Position numbers and translations under genes: made by a program | Shown here: piece after piece, positions 7,940 through 15,838 of the stretch | How positions within the stretch are numbered: the stretch's first letter is position 1 | Layout of the letters: each line of letters starts with the position of its first letter | The notes under the pieces: model-generated | What the model was told of the DNA's origin: nothing | Seen by the model: only the letters and a program-made list of their open reading frames with translations | The model's database searches: none | NCBI GenBank assembly: GCA_900299205.1 | Contig: OMIW01000141.1 | Coordinates: 1 to 27,924, forward strand | DNA: 27,924 nucleotides | DNA from: Pseudomonadota bacterium | Lineage (GTDB): Bacteria > Bdellovibrionota_C > UBA2361 > OMIW01 | Direction of reading: 5' to 3'

Positions 7940-9664
7940 CTATGTCGCGAGCACAACCCCACCAGCCTTTATATCTTTCAGGCGCAAGCCCTTGAGCCGC
8001 TCCTCTGAGGACAGAATCCCTAACGTAAGCTCCCGGTCGTTTTGAGAAGGAACCAGCGCACCCCCGGAGATGGTGGACCACTCATTGAGCACTCTCCATT
8101 CAGGCATGGTTCCCTCAGGTAACTCAACCACTCGATCGGTGTACTGCAGGTGGTAGCCACGGTTGACGACCAAGCCACTTTTTTCGAGGATACTGCGACC
8201 GGGGATTACCACAGAGACCGTTGAAACCAAAGGATTCGTCTTATCAGTGCCGATGAACAAAGAGGTCTGACATCCCTGTACCGCTGATAATATCTCGGCA
8301 TCGAGATCCTCACGTGCTATCGCGCGCTCTCCGATGAAGAACACTCGGGAGAACACCCCCCCCCGAAGTTTGCGAATCGCCATCTCATATCGATCCCCTA
8401 AGAACTTCTCCCCGAAAGATCCATCTCCGCCCAATTCGCCACCCTCTTCGCGACGAAAGAGCTGCCCAATCTGTGCTCCCCGGAAATTGGCCGCATAATC
8501 AGGGCTGATAAGGATCTTTTCAACAGAGGTTAGTTCCCGCTCCCGATATGCAAGGGCTACAAAAGCCCGGGGCATTCGCGCTTGGATAAAGCGACGAAGA
8601 ACAACATACTCCTCAAGGACAAGGTCAGGCGCAACAAATATTGCCGCCTCATCCTCGGAAGACTTGGGAAGAGCACGAAGGGCTTCAGTTAAAGTGACCG
8701 GCTTCCCCCCTACTGATGGTGATGTAAGCCTATCTCGAGGGAGAAATCGACCAAAACCGTACCGGCCCTCATCACAGAGCCATTCCTTATTCACCGCCTG
8801 ATTATAACGGGCCTTCACCTGCACGACCTCGTGCGCGTCCCGAACGGCCACCCGAACATTGCACCCTGTTGAACAACCGGGGCAAATTGCGTCAGTCTGC
8901 TTGGAAAACCATATCCGGGAGTTAAAACGCCACTCCCGATGAGTCAGTGCACCGACTGGACAAAGATCCACCACGGTTCCCGAGAGTGGGTTGTCGAGCG
9001 GTCGATCAGGACTAACCGCGATAACAGTGCGATCTCCCCGATTGAGGAGCCCGATTTCTGAGGTCCCCGTTATCTCGTCACAGAAACGAACACAGCGGGA
9101 GCACATAATACATCGCTCACCATCAAGCATCACCGTCGGTCCGAGAGGTTCGGCCTTAACCTTGTGGACTTTATCTTCGAGAAATCGGCTGGGACGACCG
9201 TTATATTCGTAATGATAGTCCTGTAATTTACAATGACCTGCTTGATCGCAGACGGTACAATCCAAGGGATGGTTCGCCAGGATAAACTCGAGGACTGATG
9301 CTTGGCCCTCAACGACCCCCGAATCGGTGGCCTGGGTCGTGACCTCCATCCCCTCTGTTGCACCGGTATTACACCCGATCGATAGCCGAGGCACTCCCTT
9401 CACCTGAATCTGGCACATCCGACAGTTACCAGCTATTGAGAGGTCGGGGTGATAGCAATAATGGGGGATGTCCTTACCAAGTAAGCGAGCAGCCTCAATG
9501 ATATTGGTTCCTTTGCGAACGCGAACTTGAGCACCATCGATCGTAACCGTGACCAAATCGCTTTCAGGCACACCTGATTGCGTCACAATTGTCACTGCCT
9601 CCGGGCCGAATCCACTCTGCCCAGATGTTACATTTCCTGAGGTATCGGAAGGAGTTCCTGTCAT
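7940..9664 (-). CDS. nuoG: NADH-quinone oxidoreductase subunit G (short form)
   Basis: This iron-sulfur subunit of the peripheral arm carries electrons from the NADH module toward NuoI/NuoB. Ligands can be read off: Cys70, 81, 84 and 98 for the 2Fe-2S cluster N1b; His132 with Cys136, 139 and 145 for N5; Cys185, 188, 191 and 235 for N4; and Cys251, 254, 258 and 287 for the extra cluster N7, found only in some bacteria. At 574 residues it is much shorter than E. coli NuoG (about 900), with a reduced molybdopterin-oxidoreductase-like C-terminal part; the frame ends normally, so this looks like a compact form and not a break. About 35 non-conserved residues precede the 2Fe-2S domain. Its ATG overlaps the nuoE stop as ATGA, in the place where nuoF normally lies. 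Confidence 0.95.
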   Translation of the reverse strand: MTGTPSDTSGNVTSGQSGFGPEAVTIVTQSGVPESDLVTVTIDGAQVRVRKGTNIIEAARLLGKDIPHYCYHPDLSIAGNCRMCQIQVKGVPRLSIGCNTGATEGMEVTTQATDSGVVEGQASVLEFILANHPLDCTVCDQAGHCKLQDYHYEYNGRPSRFLEDKVHKVKAEPLGPTVMLDGERCIMCSRCVRFCDEITGTSEIGLLNRGDRTVIAVSPDRPLDNPLSGTVVDLCPVGALTHREWRFNSRIWFSKQTDAICPGCSTGCNVRVAVRDAHEVVQVKARYNQAVNKEWLCDEGRYGFGRFLPRDRLTSPSVGGKPVTLTEALRALPKSSEDEAAIFVAPDLVLEEYVVLRRFIQARMPRAFVALAYRERELTSVEKILISPDYAANFRGAQIGQLFRREEGGELGGDGSFGEKFLGDRYEMAIRKLRGGVFSRVFFIGERAIAREDLDAEILSAVQGCQTSLFIGTDKTNPLVSTVSVVIPGRSILEKSGLVVNRGYHLQYTDRVVELPEGTMPEWRVLNEWSTISGGALVPSQNDRELTLGILSSEERLKGLRLKDIKAGGVVLAT

Positions 9665-10218
9665 ATTACCTCCGACTTAGGACAACCGGGCAATCCCCCA
9701 GACATGGCATCGGTTACTGAAGACAAACGAAGATTGGGCTGTTCTTTTTCAATTCTATCGAGCAATGCTTCCAGCTTTTCGGGGTCCAGGTTTTCAAAAT
9801 AAAAATCATTTATCTGGACCATCGGAGCCGTGCCACAAGAACCGAGGCACTCAACTTCCTCGAAGCTCCACAACCCATCAGAGGTCGCCTCGTGTGCTTT
9901 GGTACCAAATCGTTTTTTTACGCACGACGTCAACTCGGGCGCCCCCCTAACTGCGCACGAAAGGGTGCGGCACACCTGAACGTGATAGCGGCCGACCGGC
10001 TTTTTGTAGTACATCGTATAGAACGATGCCACCTCCATCACATGAACTGGAGGAATACCCAGCCGAGAAGAGACCCACCGAACCGCCTCTTGCGATATAT
10101 GACCGAAATGCTGCTGCGCAAGGTACAGCGCTGGCATAATGGCCGAACGAGATTGCGGGTACTGCTTCTTTACCTCGACTAATTTTGCCTCAAAATCGGC
10201 TGGCAAATCGACATCCAT
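9661..10218 (-). CDS. nuoE: NADH-quinone oxidoreductase subunit E
   Basis: This thioredoxin-fold subunit of the NADH-oxidising module has 185 residues. The N-terminal helical part (residues 1-75) and the ferredoxin-like part are both complete. The 2Fe-2S cluster N1a ligands are visible as Cys83 and Cys88 (CRTLSC) and Cys124 and Cys128 (ECLGSCGTAP). NuoE normally works bound to NuoF, which carries FMN and the NADH site; no nuoF lies in this window and NuoE is not fused to one. The protein ends with a short polar tail (GGLPGCPKSEVI). It overlaps nuoG by four bases. Confidence 0.96.
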   Translation of the reverse strand: MDVDLPADFEAKLVEVKKQYPQSRSAIMPALYLAQQHFGHISQEAVRWVSSRLGIPPVHVMEVASFYTMYYKKPVGRYHVQVCRTLSCAVRGAPELTSCVKKRFGTKAHEATSDGLWSFEEVECLGSCGTAPMVQINDFYFENLDPEKLEALLDRIEKEQPNLRLSSVTDAMSGGLPGCPKSEVI

Positions 10219-10258
10219 ACAGTCCCATTACCTATGCTTAAAATCTCTTCGAGGCGTC

Positions 10259-10278
10259 TTTCCTTACTTCCAAGGAAA
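10259..10278. repeat. Inverted repeat in the nuoD-nuoE spacer
   Basis: Seven-base perfect arms (TTTCCTT and AAGGAAA) flank a six-base loop in the 103-base gap between nuoD and nuoE. It could form a weak RNA hairpin for processing or partial attenuation. It lacks a T tract on the nuo strand, so it is not called a terminator. Confidence 0.4.
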
Positions 10279-10321
10279 AACCTCACGTGTACGGCAAAAG
10301 CTCGGCGTTCAGCCGACTCCT

Positions 10322-11569
10322 CTACCTGTCGCACTCCCCCCCAATCATGTTGATCATGCCAAAAGTGGGCACAATATCCGCGACCGATTGGCCGACGAGC
10401 ATCTTCTTCATCGCACCCATATGGATAAAGCTCGGCGCTCGCACATGAACTCGGTACGGCCTCCCGGTCCCGTCAGAGACCACAAAGAATCCTAGTTCTC
10501 CATTCCCCCCTTCGACCATCTGGTAGACGTCACCCACTGGAGGTTCAATCCCTTTTATGACCAACTCAAAATGGCTGATCATACCCTCGATCGATCCATA
10601 CACCTCATCTTTCGGAGCAAGAACTATCCTTGGATTATCGACTGAGATCGGCCCCTCTGGCAAACGGGCCATCGCCTGCTCACAGATCCGCATCGACTGC
10701 TCCACCTCCGCCATCCGCACCTGGAATCGGTCGTAATTATCCCCCTTACTGCCCAGCGGGACCTCAAAATCAAAATCCTCGTATGATGAGTATGGGAATG
10801 CCTTTCTCACGTCATACGAAACACCCGAAGCACGAAGCAGAGGACCTGTTATCGAGTATGCTATTGCCTCATCAGCCGAGAGGACCGCTACGTCGCACAT
10901 GCGGTCAATAAAGATTCGATTTCGACTTAAGAGCTTATCACTTTGCTCTACCTGAAATCGGACCTGTTTGAACGCTGCTGCCATTCGAGTCGCAAATCCA
11001 TCCGGAAGATCGGACTTAAGACCCCCTACTCGCCCGTACGAAATCGTCAAACGAGCTCCGGTAACCTCCTCAACAAGCTCCCACAACGCCTCACGAGCCT
11101 GCATGAGGTACAGCATCACGGTAAAAGCACCGAGCTCCATGGCCGACGCTCCAAGGCAAGTCAGGTGGTCGGAGATCCGCGATATTTCGGACATAACCAC
11201 CCGGACATACTGACACCTTTTTGGCACCTCGATACCAAGTAATTTTTCGACGGTGAGACACCAACCTACATTGTTAATGATCGGCGAAACGTAATTGAGC
11301 CGATCCGCATAGGGCATTACCTGATTATAATCGACGGTCTCACACATCTTTTCAAAACCGCGATGCAAGTAGCCCACCTCGACTTCTGCATCGATAATCT
11401 TTTCATGCTCAAGTTCAACCACCAACCTAACCGTGCCATGTGTTGCCGGATGGGCAGGCCCCATGTTGAGTATCATCGTCTCGGTGTGGAGATCATCCCC
11501 GAGTGCTCGGGGTCGCATATGGGTGGTTACCCCCCCTGCTCCATAATCAACATTCAGAAGATCGCTCAT
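10322..11569 (-). CDS. nuoD: NADH-quinone oxidoreductase subunit D
   Basis: This 49-kDa-type subunit forms much of the quinone-binding pocket of complex I, next to NuoB. It has 415 residues, the usual size for a separate NuoD (in E. coli it is fused to NuoC; here it is not). Recognisable elements are the GPAHPATHG loop with the quinone-pocket histidine, the MPYADRLNY motif with the quinone-contacting tyrosine, and the C-terminal IGGECDR end, as in other stand-alone NuoD proteins. It follows nuoC after 86 bases. Its obligate partner NuoB is not encoded in this window. Confidence 0.97.
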   Translation of the reverse strand: MSDLLNVDYGAGGVTTHMRPRALGDDLHTETMILNMGPAHPATHGTVRLVVELEHEKIIDAEVEVGYLHRGFEKMCETVDYNQVMPYADRLNYVSPIINNVGWCLTVEKLLGIEVPKRCQYVRVVMSEISRISDHLTCLGASAMELGAFTVMLYLMQAREALWELVEEVTGARLTISYGRVGGLKSDLPDGFATRMAAAFKQVRFQVEQSDKLLSRNRIFIDRMCDVAVLSADEAIAYSITGPLLRASGVSYDVRKAFPYSSYEDFDFEVPLGSKGDNYDRFQVRMAEVEQSMRICEQAMARLPEGPISVDNPRIVLAPKDEVYGSIEGMISHFELVIKGIEPPVGDVYQMVEGGNGELGFFVVSDGTGRPYRVHVRAPSFIHMGAMKKMLVGQSVADIVPTFGMINMIGGECDR

Positions 11570-11655
11570 AGGTATCTCTTTCGGGGAATCATCTGTGGGG
11601 AATATCTAAGTCTTGGAAACGGGCTACGACCAGAACCAACTCTCCAAAGTGAGCT

Positions 11656-12270
11656 CTATCGATTCGCCGATTCCGTCCCCCTTCGGCGCGGGCTAATTGC
11701 CACCAGCTCGGGTCTCTTCATATCGATAGCTGTATTTCGTACCTCCGGAGCCCTGAGTGGAATGCGCGGCTGTTTGCCTTGGACAGGATAATCTTTCCGG
11801 AGGGGATAGCCCTTGAACTCATCGTACATCAGGATGCGACGAAGGTTAGGATGTCCCCGGAAAACCACGCCATACATATCCCAAGCCTCTCTCTCCATGA
11901 AGTCAGCACCTGGCCACAGGTCCGACACCGAGTCAACAACTGCATCGCCCTCCGGTGCCCAGACCCTCACTCTTAACCGCGCATTCGTGGAGAGAGATAA
12001 AAGGTGATAAACCACCTCGAAACGCTCCTCGGCACTGTCCATCCAATCGACAACGGTAACGGAGACAAACATATCGAAGCGATAGATAGGATGTGATTTC
12101 AGCTCCTCAAAAAATCTGCGCTGATGCCCCCGTTCACACCACACTTCGAGGTCCCCGAGCCGAACCCTTGACCTTGTAACCAAGGGGGCCCCATCGTGCT
12201 GAAGAGCGGCCACCGCTACCTGCACCTCTTCCGGCGAATTTCTGTTCGCCAAACCCGACTGAGAACCCAT
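11656..12270 (-). CDS. nuoC: NADH-quinone oxidoreductase subunit C
   Basis: This 30-kDa-type subunit of the peripheral arm has 204 residues from the chosen start. The family signature is intact: EREAWDMYGVVFRGHP followed by RILMYDEFKGYPLRKDYP. The frame stays open to a GTG at 12402, adding 44 residues of unusual Gly/Arg-rich composition, but the ATG at 12270 has a strong AAGGGGGG site just upstream and gives a family-like N-terminus. It is the first gene of the run: nuoA and nuoB, which normally precede it, are replaced by a divergent helicase gene. Confidence 0.94.
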   Translation of the reverse strand: MGSQSGLANRNSPEEVQVAVAALQHDGAPLVTRSRVRLGDLEVWCERGHQRRFFEELKSHPIYRFDMFVSVTVVDWMDSAEERFEVVYHLLSLSTNARLRVRVWAPEGDAVVDSVSDLWPGADFMEREAWDMYGVVFRGHPNLRRILMYDEFKGYPLRKDYPVQGKQPRIPLRAPEVRNTAIDMKRPELVAISPRRRGTESANR

Positions 12271-12274
12271 GTAT

Positions 12275-12282
12275 CCCCCCTT
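12275..12282 (-). promoter_or_regulatory. Ribosome binding site deciding the nuoC start
   Basis: AAGGGGGG lies four bases before the ATG at 12270 on the minus strand. The longer frame starting at 12402 has no comparable site, so the shorter NuoC is preferred. Confidence 0.65.
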
Positions 12283-12425
12283 AGCCTTCTCCGCCCGATG
12301 CCCACCCTGCGAACATCCACGAAACCGCACCCCTCGTGGGAACGCTCCGGAAAATCCGCCCCCCAGGTCCATCACCACCTCGGCACGGCTTTCTCGCCAC
12401 ACTGAGTGGCCTGAAACACTACCCT

Positions 12426-12452
12426 TTTATATGAACAGCCCCGCCGAAGCAA
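12426..12452 (-). promoter_or_regulatory. Candidate promoter of the nuo operon
   Basis: On the minus strand TTGCTT (12447-12452) is followed after 15 bases by TATAAA (12426-12431). The -10 match is good; the spacer is shorter than the usual 17. It would give a leader of roughly 150 bases before the nuoC ATG at 12270. It is the only sigma70-like pair I could pick in the divergent region on this strand. Confidence 0.4.
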
Positions 12453-12570
12453 GATATGGCCATGTCTCTCGGCCCAAATTTCGCCCCAAACTTTCAGCAC
12501 CGGTTAAAACAAAAAACACACATCTGTGCACGCGACTCTTAAGTTTTCTCGCCGATTAGCCGACCCTTGC

Positions 12571-12583
12571 TATAGTTTAAAAT
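12571..12583 (+). promoter_or_regulatory. Candidate -10 region upstream of the HelD-like gene
   Basis: TATAGTTTAAAAT lies just before the helicase frame in the divergent nuoC/helicase region. No good -35 is seen at normal distance. If it is used, the first ATG at 12600 would have a very short leader and the ATG at 12633 a more usual one. Confidence 0.25.
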
Positions 12584-12599
12584 CGCGTTTTCTTTTCGC

Positions 12600-14711
12600 A
12601 TGTTTATAGCAGTGTCGTTTTTGCCTGGTTGTATGAATTCTGTTTTGACCCCAGAGGAACTTGCGATTATTGCGGAGGAAGAGGGCATTCTCCGCACCGT
12701 AATGATCGGTCTTCAACTCCAAGAAGCCGACCAAACGCGGCGACTTACGGTCGAGACCAATCGGGCCCGAAGACTTACTCACGAATTAGTTGCATCTCGA
12801 AGATTCGAAGAAAAGGCCTCTATCGGAGATCAGGAGCGACTTTCGCACACTCTCAAGGAAAGGAGCGAGGAAGAGGTCGAGCGCCTCCATGCCCTTCTCA
12901 GTAGACCTTATTTTGCCCGCCTTGTAATCCAGGAGGAATCCGATTCAGGACCTGTTGAGCGAGAGTTCAAGGTAGGGCACTTCCCGAACGGCAACTGTCG
13001 TATCGTCGATTGGAAAAAGGCGCCACTATCAAAATTATATTACCATTACAAAGAGGGTGATGAGTTCGCAGAGGAAATTCAGGGGATTGATCGATACGGT
13101 ATCATAACGTTGCGACGTCAGGTCGATATTGAACAAGGAATTCTCCGAAAAGTAACCTATTCTGGCGGATCTCTCGTTTTAACAGACAACGGCTGGCGCA
13201 GAGGAGGAGATCAGGCGGTTGGGACATCCGCTTCTTTCTCTGCATCTTCGAGCCTTCCTGACGTCCTCTCTTTCATCTCAGCGAACCAATTTGACGCCAT
13301 AACTCGAGAAGCTCAGTCTCCTGTCCTCATTCAAGGAGTGGCAGGGTCTGGGAAGACCACCGTCGCTCTCCATCGAGCCGCTTGGCTGTTCAGCGAGTGT
13401 CGAGATGAAATCGCTCCCGACAGAAGTGCCATCGTTGTGCTCAACCCATTACTGAGGAGCTATATCAAGAATTCTCTCGAAAAACTCTCGGTACCCAGCG
13501 TGACCGTGTACACGCTGCCAGAATGGACATCTAAAACGCTCAATTTGGGCTCAGAATCTCGAGCCACGACCGCTGTGAACGGCTCCGCCGCAAGCGTCTC
13601 TGCGAGAACAAGTGGCACCCTTATTCGACACTTGGAGCCTCTCATCCGAGAGCATTCTTTTTTAAACGAATATCCGGGAGAAGCGATCGGCAGTCTCGGT
13701 CGAGGGTTCCTAGAAAATATTCGCTCTTTGTTGATTGCTGCCCTATCTTCACATTCCAATCAAATCCACCAGCAATCAAAAAAGGTAACTCGGCACTTGG
13801 ACGGGGTCCAGGAAGCAATCGCTTACTACTCTTCGATTCAAGTCGACGAATTCGACCGGCACGACCTTATGCTCGCCCTCTGGATTCAACTTGAGGCTCT
13901 CCGCATCGGAAAAGATTTACCCTTTGACCCAATTCTCTATGATGCGATCATTGCCGATGAAGTCCAGGATTTGAACGCGATCGAGCTGTCATGCATCGCC
14001 CTCGCCGCAAAAAATTCCCGAGGGCTTACCCTCGTCGGAGATTCAGCACAACAAACCGAGCGTGACGATTCCCTGCCCGGCTGGTCATTTGTGCGCGAGG
14101 TGCTCCGTAAACCAAATGAACCCGAGGTGCCTCTCATACACCTCACGGTTCCATACCGGTGCACCCTGCCAATTATGCAGTTCGCTGCCGCATGCCGGGG
14201 CGATGAGCTTCCTAATGAAGGTCGCACCGGACCTCGTCCTCTCTGGGTTCGATGCAAGCGGGAGGAAATAGGGCACGCTCAGATGATCCAGTGGCTCACC
14301 CACGCATTACAGGTTCATCCGGGCACTCTCTGCTCAGTTCTGTGTGCGTCGCGGGAGGAGGCTCGAATAGCCGCGTCTCTCCTGAAGCCAACTTTTGGTA
14401 ATTTACTTGAATTAGCAGACCCGAGCGCTTTCACCCTCGACGAGGGAATCCTCGTTAGCGACATCTCACTTGCGAAGGGACTGGAGTTCTCATCCGTTGC
14501 CCTCTGGAATCCGAGTAAAAAGAAGCTCCCCGACTCTCCCCTTTCGGCGAACCTTCTGTATGTAGCCGCGACCCGGGCACAGGATGAGCTTTGCGTGATT
14601 AGCTGGGAACAGCCATCACCCCGGCTCCCAGGGTTCCACTCTGCCCTCGTTGATGCCTATACTACGGACAACGAAGAGCCAGTGGAGCCTGCGAACCATG
14701 ATCACCAATGA
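12600..14711 (+). CDS. helD: HelD-like superfamily 1 helicase (RNA polymerase recycling ATPase)
   Basis: HelD proteins are UvrD-like ATPases that enter RNA polymerase and release it from DNA and stalled complexes. The 703-residue protein shows the HelD layout: a charged N-terminal region (about 15-100) likely to form the coiled coil that enters the secondary channel, then PYFARL and the IVDWKKAPLSKLYY motif matching the VDWRaPisslyY signature of HelD, then the helicase core. Core motifs are GVAGSGKTTVALHRAAWL (Walker A, about 246), DEVQD (Walker B, about 453), LVGDSAQQT, PYRCTLPIMQFA, LAKGLEFSSVAL and LLYVAATRAQDEL. The VALHRAAWL continuation separates HelD from UvrD, Rep and PcrA. The start is uncertain: neither ATG 12600 nor ATG 12633 has a clear ribosome binding site. 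HelD is best known from Gram-positive bacteria. The gene overlaps the next one by 14 bases. Confidence 0.85.
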   Translation: MFIAVSFLPGCMNSVLTPEELAIIAEEEGILRTVMIGLQLQEADQTRRLTVETNRARRLTHELVASRRFEEKASIGDQERLSHTLKERSEEEVERLHALLSRPYFARLVIQEESDSGPVEREFKVGHFPNGNCRIVDWKKAPLSKLYYHYKEGDEFAEEIQGIDRYGIITLRRQVDIEQGILRKVTYSGGSLVLTDNGWRRGGDQAVGTSASFSASSSLPDVLSFISANQFDAITREAQSPVLIQGVAGSGKTTVALHRAAWLFSECRDEIAPDRSAIVVLNPLLRSYIKNSLEKLSVPSVTVYTLPEWTSKTLNLGSESRATTAVNGSAASVSARTSGTLIRHLEPLIREHSFLNEYPGEAIGSLGRGFLENIRSLLIAALSSHSNQIHQQSKKVTRHLDGVQEAIAYYSSIQVDEFDRHDLMLALWIQLEALRIGKDLPFDPILYDAIIADEVQDLNAIELSCIALAAKNSRGLTLVGDSAQQTERDDSLPGWSFVREVLRKPNEPEVPLIHLTVPYRCTLPIMQFAAACRGDELPNEGRTGPRPLWVRCKREEIGHAQMIQWLTHALQVHPGTLCSVLCASREEARIAASLLKPTFGNLLELADPSAFTLDEGILVSDISLAKGLEFSSVALWNPSKKKLPDSPLSANLLYVAATRAQDELCVISWEQPSPRLPGFHSALVDAYTTDNEEPVEPANHDHQ

Positions 14712-14964
14712 AATTCTAACCCTTCTTGTATGCCCGGAATCCCGGCAGCCTCTGAGACGAGCTGATGCGGAGACGGTGGCCCGCTTCAAGGGTATGGCGG
14801 AGGATGGATTGTTATATACGATTACAGGGAAGGGGTCTCCGCCAGAATTCGACGATATCCTTGTGCGGGAGGATGGATCCGTGGGTTATCTCGTGAGGGG
14901 GGGGATCCCTATGCTGCTCGCTGACCATGGAATATCTATGGCTCAATCTCTTCAGGAGGGCTAG
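14698..14964 (+). CDS. Trm112-like small protein
   Basis: An 88-residue protein of the Trm112/YcaR (UPF0434) type. It has the LLVCPESRQPL N-terminal knuckle and ends with a VGYLVRGGIPMLL motif, matching the LrdGIPvLL end of the family. Between them is a longer spacer (about residues 25-60) than in YcaR. Only one of the usual zinc-ligand cysteines is kept (CPES instead of CPxC), so zinc binding is doubtful; CPES-type members are known to me from other phyla. Trm112 activates methyltransferases in eukaryotes and archaea; the bacterial role is poorly defined. The ATG at 14698 lies inside the end of the helicase gene, which indicates co-transcription. Its 3' half lies antisense to the end of pssA. 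Confidence 0.75.
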   Translation: MITNEILTLLVCPESRQPLRRADAETVARFKGMAEDGLLYTITGKGSPPEFDDILVREDGSVGYLVRGGIPMLLADHGISMAQSLQEG

Positions 14965-15822
14965 CACGGTTAGTAGATTCGCCGGCATTGTTTCGCTCCC
15001 GTTGTTGACGCCCAACAGCCCATATACGACCCCTGATGAGGCATATCCAAAACTGACCACGAGCAACCCTATGCGCGCGCTATACCATAAAAGCGCGATA
15101 AAAGCAGCTAACGCCACGACCTCCGGGAGATGCAAATGACTGAATTTGAGCATCTTTACGCTTGCATAGGGGATTGAAGCCACCATCAGGATCCCGAGAA
15201 CTAGGGTGATAATCGCAACTAATCCCACCGCAAAGGAGCTCATCACAGGCTCCGGTATCGCGTACACCATCGACGCCATTGCTGCTGCCGCTCCCGGTGA
15301 CGGCAAACCGACGAATGCACGCAATGTCGGAGGCGCTACATTAAATCGAGCAAGCCTTCCTGCTGCACACACCGCATAGAGGAATGCGACCAACACCCCG
15401 ACCTCGTCGGCTTGCATTTTGAAGCACCAGTTGTAAACCAACAGTCCTGGTGCCAAGCCAAACGAGACAAGATCACTAAAAGAATCGAACTCCACTCCAA
15501 AGGGTGAAGTTGCATTAAGTCGGCGCGCAACCCGACCATCAAGCCCATCGAGGAGTATGGCAAAAAGCACAGCCAGGGCCGCCTCCTTGAATCGTCCTGA
15601 AGAGCTGTAGACAATCGAAAGAAAGCCACAGAACATATTTCCAACGGTCACTGCGTTGGGTACCAAAAAACGACTCCTAACAATCCGACCCCGAAGCCGT
15701 TCCCTACGCGCCTCTCTCTCTTGCGGAGATAATGTTTTCATACCGATACTCCCCATCTCAACTTCCGCCGAATTCGGCAAAATCGATCCCTGCTTCAACG
15801 GAAATACATGTCCCCTTCTCAC
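14812..15822 (-). CDS. pssA: CDP-diacylglycerol-serine O-phosphatidyltransferase (phosphatidylserine synthase)
   Basis: This membrane enzyme makes phosphatidylserine from CDP-diacylglycerol and serine, the route to phosphatidylethanolamine. The CDP-alcohol phosphotransferase motif DGx2ARx8Gx3Dx3D is perfect (Asp95 to Asp117), preceded by PNAVTVGNMFCGFLS, typical of the PssA subgroup. Several hydrophobic helices follow. The frame starts at a GTG (15822) preceded by GAGAGGAG; ATG codons at 15756 and 15741 are alternatives that would remove a poorly conserved N-terminus. The last 60 or so residues are hydrophilic and go beyond the usual domain; this tail overlaps the Trm112-like gene tail-to-tail. 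It follows the upstream minus-strand gene after 16 bases, so the two are probably one transcript. Confidence 0.9.
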   Translation of the reverse strand: MRRGHVFPLKQGSILPNSAEVEMGSIGMKTLSPQEREARRERLRGRIVRSRFLVPNAVTVGNMFCGFLSIVYSSSGRFKEAALAVLFAILLDGLDGRVARRLNATSPFGVEFDSFSDLVSFGLAPGLLVYNWCFKMQADEVGVLVAFLYAVCAAGRLARFNVAPPTLRAFVGLPSPGAAAAMASMVYAIPEPVMSSFAVGLVAIITLVLGILMVASIPYASVKMLKFSHLHLPEVVALAAFIALLWYSARIGLLVVSFGYASSGVVYGLLGVNNGSETMPANLLTVLALLKRLSHRYSMVSEQHRDPPPHEITHGSILPHKDIVEFWRRPLPCNRI

Positions 15823-15838
15823 TACTCACTCCTCTCAA

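Noticed and set aside
9661-9664. nuoF lost through an assembly error
   Set aside because: The ATGA overlap joins two intact frames with normal termini; a random mis-join would hardly create this. It is still worth confirming with reads.
10259-10278. Transcription terminator between nuoD and nuoE
   Set aside because: The stem is AT-rich and has no T tract on the nuo strand; downstream genes clearly belong to the same operon.
12600-12641. Lipoprotein-like N-terminus (hydrophobic stretch ending in LPGC) on the HelD-like protein
   Set aside because: The rest is a cytoplasmic RNA polymerase-associated helicase, and a more likely start lies just after the cysteine (ATG 12633), so the lipobox is probably upstream DNA read in frame.
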